Assembly: GCA_017445405.1 (NCBI GenBank)
Contig: JAFSUD010000083.1
Span: forward strand, 1 to 63,095
From: Synergistaceae bacterium
GTDB lineage: Bacteria > Synergistota > Synergistia > Synergistales > Aminobacteriaceae
Length of the DNA stretch: 63,095 bases
Reading direction: 5' to 3'
The notes beneath the pieces were generated by a model. It made no database searches, was not told the DNA's origin, and saw only the letters and a list, made by a program, of their open reading frames with translations. Below are positions 52,649 through 59,981 of the stretch, piece after piece. The position numbers and the translations under genes are program-made. Position 1 is the first letter of the stretch. Each line of letters opens with the position of its first letter.

Positions 52649-55600
52649 ATGAAGCGGGTATGCATAATCCTTTGCGTGATTGCTGCACTGACGAGTCCTA
52701 TTTATGCTGCAGGCTATGATCCTCTGCACACTATGCTTGCTCTCAACACTGCTATTGTCTCAGTGAACAGGATAGTTACCACGGAGAGCCGCTTAGTTCT
52801 CGAGCAGGAATACAGCCGGATAATTAACCGTTTTGCGCTTGCGAATATAGAGAGCGACCCGGAAATCACGGAACTGTATCAGGAATTGATGGACTTCATA
52901 ACGGAGAAGAAGCTGCGTCAGGATGATGCAGGCAGACTCAGCGAGAAGGTCAGGAACATTGAGCAGGAGGCATACTACAAATCGTTGTCGAAGGCGTTCG
53001 AGTCTCTGCAGTCAGGCACGCCGGAGTCATCAGGAAGTATTCTGCAATGGTTCGGCAATCTCGCAGTTACAGCAATAGGCTCTGGAACGTCGGGCTACTA
53101 TGATTACAAGCTGGCCAAGACAGAGATGACCAGAACGTACAGTGAGGACATCTGGGACTTGACGAGACAGGAAATAATCTCATGCAATGCCCTTCAGAAG
53201 AAGCTGCTCAATGCCTCATGGAACATTCAGCGCAAATATAATTTGTCTGAAGAGTACAGGCTGACTCAGGAGAATTTGGGGACGTACTTCCGTGCACTTG
53301 AGGAGAAAGATGCAGAAATGAAGCTGCGGATGCTTAAGGCACTGGAGCGGAGATTCAGAGTGTATCCTCCATATTGGTACAACCGGGCAATGTCGGCTCT
53401 CGGAGCTGATGATGAAGACGAGGCAGGGAAGTGCTTTGACAAGTTCGATGAAGTATGGAGGCCTGTAGTGAATTATGACCCCTGCAGGATCGGAGCACTC
53501 AAATACAGGATAAGCCTTCTCGTGAACAAACACGAACTCTCCCAGAAAGCTGATGATGAGATATTGCGTCTGCTTGAGGCTTTGAGGGAATACACACCTG
53601 TTGATGACTGGCAGAATAATATCTTTGCGGGGATGACATATTTCTATCTTGGCGACAAGGATAACGCCGTGAGATGCATTCAGCCTAATATTGATTTCAG
53701 GTATGAGACAGAGATAAGCCGGGTACTAATAGCACAGATAGAGGCTGATGAAATAGACCTTGAGGAACTTTCAGGCATCAGGCAGAAAATTTCGCGTCTT
53801 CAGAGTGTCCGCATGTCAGCACAGAAAGGTGATGCGTTTGCTCAGGACGAAATGGGTAGAGTGTATTACGAGGGGAAATACATAGACAAGAACTACAAAA
53901 TTGCGGCCTATTGGTTCAAGAAGGCATCAGAGCATGATAATCCTCATGCACAGTACATGTTAGGGATGATGTACCGAAATGGTGAAGGAGTGTCTCAGAG
54001 CGACAAGTGGGCGGCTTACTGGCTGTACAGGTCAGCAAAGCAGGGATATGCTAAAGCTCAGTGCTTGTTAGCTCTCTGTTATGTGAAGGGAATCGGAGTC
54101 GAGCAGAGCGACAAGAACGCGTTTTACTGGATGACATTTTCGGCCAACAACAAAGATAACTGTGCAGAGGCACATGCATTGATAGGCAAAATGTATTATG
54201 AAGGCTTTGCGACGAAACAGGATTACTCAGAAGCTGTGAAGTGGTACAGAAAATCAGCAGAAGAAGGTTTTTCCGTAGGCCAGCTGCTTTTAGGGATAGC
54301 TTACGCTGAAGGCAAAGGAGTTCCCAAAGATTACGAGCGTGCACTGTACTGGTTAAGGAAGTCGGCAGACCAGAATTTTCCTGATGGTCTTTACCACTTA
54401 GGGAAAGCATATATTTACGGTGAAGGAACGACTGCGGATATTCCTGCAGGAATTTACTTGCTGAAGAAGGCCGGCAATAGAGGCTGCAGGGAAGCTCAGG
54501 TATCATTAGGTCTTATTTATTACCTCGGGGATTTTGAAGAGCGTGATTACTCTGAAGCTGCCCGCTGGTACACGAAAGCCGCAGAAAATGGTGATGCTCA
54601 CTCTCAATACATGATAGCCTTAATGTATGAATACGGAGACGGTGTAGTGAAGGACTATGAACGCGCTGTGTATTGGATGCTGAAATCAGAAGAGCAGGAA
54701 TATTCAGGAGCAAGCGAGGATCTCGGCAGAATGTATTTCCTGCTGGGGAAGGAATACTACGACGAGACGAGCCGGAAATATGACCCAAGCAAAGGCCTTG
54801 AGTGCATGAACGAGTCAGCGGAACGGAATTATCTTGACGCATTGAAGTGGCTTGCTAAGGCTTACCGCAAAGGAGATTACCTGAATTATGACGCAGAGAA
54901 GGCGAGAGAGCTGCTCACCAGATTAGCGGACTTGGGGGACGCAGAAGCACAGTACACGCTCGGGAAAATGTACTATGACGGCGAGGAGGTCAGAATAGAT
55001 CTCAAGAAGTCAGCAGAGTACTTCAAGCTCTCTGCAGAACAGGGATACACCGAAGCTCAATACATGATGGGCGACGCATACTATTATGGTTTGGGCGTTG
55101 ACGTTGACAAGAAAGAAGGAATGAGGCTTCTGACACTTGCAGCAGAGAAAGGCCATGCAGGAGCGCAGTTCAGTCTTGGCGTGCACTACGATGATGAAGA
55201 CATCCAGGATTACAGTAAGGTGATTTACTGGATGGAGAAGGCAGCAGAACAAGGGCATGACGGAGCGCAGGTGCATCTTGGCCGAATGTACTATTACGGT
55301 GAAGGAGTTGACAGGGACTACAAGAAAGCTGCTGACCTGTTCATTGCGTCAGCTCAGAAGCATAACGAAATTGCGCAGTACATGCTTGGGCTTGCGTATC
55401 ATCATGGAAGAGGAGTATCTCAGGATGACGAAAAGGCGTTCTATTGGTGGACGGAGTCAGCTAAATTAGGCTGGGCTGGCTCAGAAAACATGTTAGGCTT
55501 TGTGTACTACAACGGCAAAGGTACAGAGAAGGATTACACGAAAGCGTTTGAGCACTGGAAGAAAGCTGCTGAGAAAGAGTATCCTGATGCGCAATATCAT

Positions 55601-56158
55601 CTTGCATGCTTATATTACGACGGAGAGGGTACAGAGAAAGATTACAAGCAGTCGTTTTACTGGTATCTCAAGTCCGCCGAACAGGGATATGCTAAGGCAG
55701 AAAATGCAGCAGCTAACATGTATTACAGCGGACAAGGCACAGCAGAAGATGACAGTCAAGCATTTTACTGGTACAAGAAATCCGCAGAACACGGCTATCA
55801 CTGGGGACAGTGCAATTTAGGCGATATGTACTATTACGGGATAGGGACTGATAAGGACTATTCACAGGCCTATAGCTGGTACAAGAAGGCAGCAGAACAT
55901 GGGTTATCAGAAGCACAGTACAAGTTAGGGCAGATGTACGAGAAAGGAGATTACGTGAAGCGCAGTCCGAAGCAGGCGTTTTCGTGGTACTACAAGGCAG
56001 CTATGCAGGAACATGAAGATGCAGAATACAGTGTAGGGTATGCTTATGAGTACGGCTCGGGGGTCAAGAGGAATCTGCGTGAAGCCCGACGCTGGTACGC
56101 CAAAGCAGCGGAACATGGCAATGAATACGCCGAGAAGGCATTAATACGCTTAAAATAA
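52649..56158 (+). CDS. Secreted Sel1-repeat protein (21 repeats)
   Basis: A 1169-residue protein with a signal peptide (MKRVCIILCVIAALTSPIYA), a helical region to about 390, then 21 consecutive Sel1-like repeats of about 36 residues, each of the form AQYMLGxxYxxGxGVxxDYxKAxYWxxKSAEQG. Repeat 9 is expanded and repeat 13 slightly shortened. Sel1/TPR-like solenoids bind proteins; a periplasmic or surface scaffold is the likely role. AGGAGGAGG precedes the ATG and the gene lies between cdaR and glmM, an unusual position that could reflect a link to envelope control. Confidence 0.88.
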   Translation: MKRVCIILCVIAALTSPIYAAGYDPLHTMLALNTAIVSVNRIVTTESRLVLEQEYSRIINRFALANIESDPEITELYQELMDFITEKKLRQDDAGRLSEKVRNIEQEAYYKSLSKAFESLQSGTPESSGSILQWFGNLAVTAIGSGTSGYYDYKLAKTEMTRTYSEDIWDLTRQEIISCNALQKKLLNASWNIQRKYNLSEEYRLTQENLGTYFRALEEKDAEMKLRMLKALERRFRVYPPYWYNRAMSALGADDEDEAGKCFDKFDEVWRPVVNYDPCRIGALKYRISLLVNKHELSQKADDEILRLLEALREYTPVDDWQNNIFAGMTYFYLGDKDNAVRCIQPNIDFRYETEISRVLIAQIEADEIDLEELSGIRQKISRLQSVRMSAQKGDAFAQDEMGRVYYEGKYIDKNYKIAAYWFKKASEHDNPHAQYMLGMMYRNGEGVSQSDKWAAYWLYRSAKQGYAKAQCLLALCYVKGIGVEQSDKNAFYWMTFSANNKDNCAEAHALIGKMYYEGFATKQDYSEAVKWYRKSAEEGFSVGQLLLGIAYAEGKGVPKDYERALYWLRKSADQNFPDGLYHLGKAYIYGEGTTADIPAGIYLLKKAGNRGCREAQVSLGLIYYLGDFEERDYSEAARWYTKAAENGDAHSQYMIALMYEYGDGVVKDYERAVYWMLKSEEQEYSGASEDLGRMYFLLGKEYYDETSRKYDPSKGLECMNESAERNYLDALKWLAKAYRKGDYLNYDAEKARELLTRLADLGDAEAQYTLGKMYYDGEEVRIDLKKSAEYFKLSAEQGYTEAQYMMGDAYYYGLGVDVDKKEGMRLLTLAAEKGHAGAQFSLGVHYDDEDIQDYSKVIYWMEKAAEQGHDGAQVHLGRMYYYGEGVDRDYKKAADLFIASAQKHNEIAQYMLGLAYHHGRGVSQDDEKAFYWWTESAKLGWAGSENMLGFVYYNGKGTEKDYTKAFEHWKKAAEKEYPDAQYHLACLYYDGEGTEKDYKQSFYWYLKSAEQGYAKAENAAANMYYSGQGTAEDDSQAFYWYKKSAEHGYHWGQCNLGDMYYYGIGTDKDYSQAYSWYKKAAEHGLSEAQYKLGQMYEKGDYVKRSPKQAFSWYYKAAMQEHEDAEYSVGYAYEYGSGVKRNLREARRWYAKAAEHGNEYAEKALIRLK

Positions 56159-56164
56159 GGAGAG

Positions 56165-57499
56165 ATGTATACATTGAGAGAACGTAAATTATTCGGCACT
56201 GACGGAGTGAGGGACTTAGCCAATACCGGCAACATGACTCCGGAAATTGCTCTTGCACTAGGCCGGGCATTCATCAGGCACACACGGGGACGAAAAGTTG
56301 TTGTGGGCACAGATACGCGCATAAGCTGCCCCATGCTTCAGGGAGCATTGATTTCCGGCATGAGTTCAGAAGGTGCAGAAGTCTATCTTGCAGGAATAAT
56401 CCCGACTCCTGGAGTTAGCTATGCGGTGAAGGCATTGCAGGCTGACGGAGGAGCAGTGATAAGCGCGTCGCATAACCCTGCAGAGTACAACGGCATAAAG
56501 TTTCTCGGCTCGGACGGCTGCAAATTGAGTGATGCTGAAGAACTCGCCATCGAGGACTCGCTCGGCCAAGCTCCCAACACCTCACCCGGCATCGGCAGAG
56601 TCCACGACTCCCCTGAACTCGTGAAGTCCTACGCAGAGCACATTGCCTCACTTCTGAATCATGATGCAGCTCTGGACAGCACAGCCTTTGACTGCGCTAA
56701 CGGTGCTTCTGCCCTGAGCGTCCCTGTCCTAGTCTCACACACTCCGTTTTCCGGAATGAACACGCACATAATTTCACGGGACTATGACGGCCTGAACATC
56801 AACAAGGACTGCGGAGTGATGCACATGCAGACTCTCACAGACTACGTGAAGGCTAACGGGCTGTCTGTCGGCTTTGCGTTCGACGGCGACGCGGACCGTG
56901 TGCTCATCTCTGACTGCAAGGGCAGAATCATAGACGGAGATATTATCCTGTGGGTGCTTGGCCGCTGGCTCAAGAAGCGCGGAACTCCCGGCAGCGGTAA
57001 GGTCGTCGTTACCGTGATGAGCAACATGGCACTCGAGACGCATTTAGCTCATGAGGGGATCGAGACTCTGCGCTGTCCTGTGGGCGACAGGTACGTCCTC
57101 GAGACGATGCGCGAATCCGGAGCTGGACTCGGGGGCGAGCAGTCGGGACACATAATAGCGAGCGAGTTCACAGGTACGGGAGACGGACTCTGTACGGCGA
57201 TGCTCTTCCTGAACGCGATACATGACCTGCAGGAGGACATCTTGGGGCTGATTGAGAGGTTCGGACGTTACCCCCAGAAGCTCACTAACTTAACGCTGAC
57301 GAAGCCGCGTGAACAGGTAAACATGAAGTCAGTAGACGCAATAGTGAATGAATATCAGGGCAAAGTTAAGAACGGCAGAATATTTGTCAGGACATCGGGG
57401 ACGGAGCCGTTATTGCGTATATTAGTGGAAGCACCCGAGAGAGAGACAGTAGACGGACTCTCTGAAGAATTAGCATCAAGGTTAGAGAAATTCTGTTAA
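56165..57499 (+). CDS. glmM: Phosphoglucosamine mutase
   Basis: A 444-residue mutase converting glucosamine-6-phosphate to glucosamine-1-phosphate for peptidoglycan and UDP-GlcNAc. Motifs: KLFGTDGVRD at the start, the phosphoserine loop ISASHNPAEYNG (Ser near 102), the metal-binding FDGDADR, GGEQSGHII and the phosphate loop RTSGTEPLLR. ATG 56165 is only 2 bases after AGGAG, whereas TTG 56174 (giving MRERKLFGTDGV) has an 11-base spacing and matches the usual GlmM start; either is possible. galU follows 13 bases downstream. Confidence 0.94.
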   Translation: MYTLRERKLFGTDGVRDLANTGNMTPEIALALGRAFIRHTRGRKVVVGTDTRISCPMLQGALISGMSSEGAEVYLAGIIPTPGVSYAVKALQADGGAVISASHNPAEYNGIKFLGSDGCKLSDAEELAIEDSLGQAPNTSPGIGRVHDSPELVKSYAEHIASLLNHDAALDSTAFDCANGASALSVPVLVSHTPFSGMNTHIISRDYDGLNINKDCGVMHMQTLTDYVKANGLSVGFAFDGDADRVLISDCKGRIIDGDIILWVLGRWLKKRGTPGSGKVVVTVMSNMALETHLAHEGIETLRCPVGDRYVLETMRESGAGLGGEQSGHIIASEFTGTGDGLCTAMLFLNAIHDLQEDILGLIERFGRYPQKLTNLTLTKPREQVNMKSVDAIVNEYQGKVKNGRIFVRTSGTEPLLRILVEAPERETVDGLSEELASRLEKFC

Positions 57500-57512
57500 T
57501 GGAGGGTAAGCT

Positions 57513-58373
57513 ATGACAGTGAAGAAGTGTTTGTTTCCTGTTGCAGGACTCGGGACTCGTTTTCTGCCCGTAACTAAGGAGATCGCTAAAGAGATGCTCC
57601 CGCTCGTCAACCGCCCCATAATCTCATACGGTGTTGAGGAAGCCCTCGCGTCAGGCTGTGAAGAGATCATCATGATAACCGGACGCGCAAAAAGGTCAAT
57701 CGAGAATTACTTTGACCGGTCGTTTGAGCTTGAGGACCTGCTGCTGAAACGAGGCAAGAAAGAACTCTACGACATGATGATAAAGATCTCCAACCTTGCG
57801 GAGATTCTCTACATACGGCAGCGTGAGCCTTTAGGTCTCGGTCATGCGGTGCTCTGCGGAGAGCCTGTCTGCAGCAGCGGATATTTCGGGGTAATTCTGC
57901 CCGATGACGTGTTCATCAACAATGACGAGCCGATACTCTCTCAGCTCATCAAGACTCATGAGAGACTGGGAGGGAGCGTTATAGCCCTCGAGCAGGTGGA
58001 GCTGGAGAACGTCTCACGTTACGGAATAGTGGCGAGCGAGGAGGTCGAGCCGGGCATTCACAGAATAAGCGACATGGTGGAGAAGCCGAGCTTGAGTGAT
58101 GCGCCGAGCAATTACGCGATAATGGGACGCTATGTGTTGTCGCCGTCAATCTTCCCGATTCTGAGGGAACAGCAGGCAGGCACAGGAGGAGAGATTCAGC
58201 TCACGGATGCATTGAGGACGCTGGCTAAGAGCGAGCCTGTGTGGGGAGTGGTCTACAAGGGACGGCGTTTTGACTGCGGGACTCAGAAAGGCTGGCTTAG
58301 TGCGAACGTTCAGCTTGCATTAGACGATCCGGAACTGCGCAATGTTGTACTTGAAGTAGTGAACGGCAGGTAG
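57513..58373 (+). CDS. galU: UTP--glucose-1-phosphate uridylyltransferase
   Basis: A 286-residue enzyme making UDP-glucose. KKCLFPVAGLGTRFLPVTKEIAKEMLPLV is the nucleotide-binding signature; later VEKPSLSDAPSNYAIMGRYVL and GGEIQLTDALR are also characteristic. TGGAGGG lies before the ATG. It follows glmM, so the two supply nucleotide sugars. The last 17 codons and downstream leader are repeated 164 bases later. Confidence 0.93.
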   Translation: MTVKKCLFPVAGLGTRFLPVTKEIAKEMLPLVNRPIISYGVEEALASGCEEIIMITGRAKRSIENYFDRSFELEDLLLKRGKKELYDMMIKISNLAEILYIRQREPLGLGHAVLCGEPVCSSGYFGVILPDDVFINNDEPILSQLIKTHERLGGSVIALEQVELENVSRYGIVASEEVEPGIHRISDMVEKPSLSDAPSNYAIMGRYVLSPSIFPILREQQAGTGGEIQLTDALRTLAKSEPVWGVVYKGRRFDCGTQKGWLSANVQLALDDPELRNVVLEVVNGR

Positions 58374-58651
58374 ATTAGTGATGCTCCTCTGGATAATGGG
58401 GGGCATATTGTTATCAAGGAGGCTGAATTATGGATGAAGTTAGACTCGGAACGGTAGGCTCGGGCGAGATAGTCCATCATGTGTTCGACGACCCGGAACT
58501 GCGCAATGTTGTGCTTGAAGTAGTGAACGGCAGGTAGATTAGTGATGCTCCTCTGGATAATGGGGGGCATATTGTTATCAAGGAGGCTGAAATTATGGAT
58601 GAAGTAAGAATCGGCACGATAGGCTCGGGCGAGATAGTGCATCATGTACTT
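58323..58651 (+). repeat. Two tandem 164-bp copies spanning the galU tail and the oxidoreductase head
   Basis: Copies are 58323-58486 and 58487-58651 (165 with one inserted A). Each contains CCGGAACTGCGCAATGTTGT, the galU stop, the leader with AAGGAGG and the first 19 codons of the oxidoreductase. Confidence 0.92.
58430..58537 (+). CDS. 35-codon chimeric ORF: oxidoreductase head fused to GalU tail
   Basis: ATG 58430 has a strong AAGGAGG ribosome site. The first 19 residues (MDEVRLGTVGSGEIVHHVF) copy the start of the downstream oxidoreductase, and the remainder (DDPELRNVVLEVVNGR) copies the GalU C-terminus, joined in frame by the tandem duplication and ended by the duplicated galU TAG. It is probably translated but cannot have either parent's activity. 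Confidence 0.55.
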   Translation: MDEVRLGTVGSGEIVHHVFDDPELRNVVLEVVNGR

Positions 58652-59581
58652 GACGGCGTGATGAAGACGGAAGGCGTAAAGCTCGAAGCTGTGTATTCCC
58701 GTACACAGGAAAAGGCCGAAGCTCTGGCCAAGACCTACGGAGCAGACAAGGCCTACACGGACATGAACGCTCTGTTAGCTGACGAGTCGGTGAACACTGT
58801 GTACATAGCGACTCCGAATCTCCTGCATTACTCACAGGCGAAAGCTGCACTCTTGGCCGGAAAGAACGTCATCTGCGAGAAGCCCATAGTTACGCGTTAT
58901 GCTCATGCTCAGGAACTGCGGGAGATTGCGGAGAAAAGAGGGCTGTTTCTCGTAGAGGCAGCTCCAACGATGTTTCTTCCGAACTTCAGAGTCCTGCGTG
59001 AGAGACTCGCAGACATCGGACGCGTGAGACTCGTCATGTCGAACTACAGCCAGTACTCAAGCCGTTATGATGCTGTGCTGAGGGGAGAGAGGCCGAACAT
59101 CTTTAACCCCGAGTTTGCGGGAGGTGCTCTGATGGACATTAACTACTACAACGTTCTGCTTAATGTTGCGCTATTCGGAGCACCTGAGTCCGCAAAGTAC
59201 TACCCTAACATTTACCCGGGGCTTGCTGACACGTCGGGAGTGTTCATGATGAAGTATGCAGACTTCGTGTCAACTAACTCCGGCGCAAAAGACACGTGGG
59301 GGATAAATCACTTTACGATTGAGGGAGAGAAGGGCTACATCTATGCTGACGAGTCAAACGCGCTGAAGAGCATACGAGTAGTAACACGTTCAGGAGATGA
59401 GACGATAGACCTTCAGGGAGATGCTGACAGGTGGTACTACGAGATTCAGGAGCTTACACGCTTGATGCTGAATGATAATTATGATGCTGTAAGTGAAATG
59501 CTTGCTGTGAGTCTCGGGACAGTTAGGATAATCGAGTCGTCCCGCAAAGAGGCAGGAATAATCTTTCCCGGAGATGATTAG
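58595..59581 (+). CDS. Gfo/Idh/MocA family oxidoreductase
   Basis: A 328-residue NAD(P)-dependent sugar-type dehydrogenase. The Rossmann start RIGTIGSGEIVHHVLDGV, the VYIATPNLLHYSQAKAALLAG strand, and GKNVICEKPIVTRYAHA with the EKP catalytic motif are clear. Substrate unknown. AAGGAGG precedes the ATG. It belongs to the glmM-galU unit by spacing and strand. Confidence 0.88.
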   Translation: MDEVRIGTIGSGEIVHHVLDGVMKTEGVKLEAVYSRTQEKAEALAKTYGADKAYTDMNALLADESVNTVYIATPNLLHYSQAKAALLAGKNVICEKPIVTRYAHAQELREIAEKRGLFLVEAAPTMFLPNFRVLRERLADIGRVRLVMSNYSQYSSRYDAVLRGERPNIFNPEFAGGALMDINYYNVLLNVALFGAPESAKYYPNIYPGLADTSGVFMMKYADFVSTNSGAKDTWGINHFTIEGEKGYIYADESNALKSIRVVTRSGDETIDLQGDADRWYYEIQELTRLMLNDNYDAVSEMLAVSLGTVRIIESSRKEAGIIFPGDD

Positions 59582-59597
59582 TTGAAAGAAAAACGAA

Positions 59598-59694
59598 GCC
59601 TCATACTCTTAATCATTGGCTGTGATAGAATATGAGGCAGTTCGTGATACAGTATCTCACGAATTAGGGAGACCCCCGTCAACTCTAGCGGGGG
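59598..59694 (+). other. Series of three hairpins downstream of the oxidoreductase gene
   Basis: GCCTCATA/TATGAGGC (59598-59605 with 59631-59638), TCGTGA/TCACGA (59642-59647 with 59657-59662) and CCCCCG/CGGGGG (59673-59678 with 59689-59694). None is followed by a clear T-run. They could form a structured RNA leader for the small gene at 59748 or process the upstream transcript. Confidence 0.5.
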
Positions 59695-59747
59695 GTTGTC
59701 GCTGAAACAGTTTGTCTATCATCCCCCGCCAGAAAGGGGTGAGAGTC

Positions 59748-59852
59748 GTGAAAACCCTCGTGGAAATCCTGAAAGCCATTGCGCTGGTGGAGAAACACCT
59801 TGCAGAGGTAATCAGGGCACTTGCGGAATATAAACGCTCGATAAAAGACTAA
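59748..59852 (+). CDS. 34-residue helical peptide, unknown function
   Basis: GTG 59748 follows GGGGTGAG. The peptide (VKTLVEILKAIALVEKHLAE, then VIRALAEYKRSIKD) is a single amphipathic helix with a basic C-terminus and no long hydrophobic core. It resembles no family I recognise; the hairpin-rich leader and small size recall type I toxin or phage-like peptides, which is only a guess. Confidence 0.45.
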   Translation: MKTLVEILKAIALVEKHLAEVIRALAEYKRSIKD

Positions 59853-59876
59853 TGGTGTAAACTTCAACTTGGTTTC

Positions 59877-59937
59877 GTCGGTTGAGGTTCGCAGCCTCAG
59901 CTGACATTCCATTCTTTGTCCGCCGTTTCCCCGGACA
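59877..59937 (+). terminator. Two hairpins between the small ORF and the Cdc48-like gene, possible terminator
   Basis: GTCGGTTGAGG/CCTCAGCTGAC (11 bp with two G-T pairs, 59877-59905) then TGTCCG/CGGACA (59917-59937) followed by CCTTTATTAT. The second with its T-rich tail is the better terminator candidate. The rest of the 59582-59981 gap shows nothing else. Confidence 0.45.
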
Positions 59938-59981
59938 CCTTTATTATAGCATAGCCAAACCGAAGGGATTCACTCTGCACA

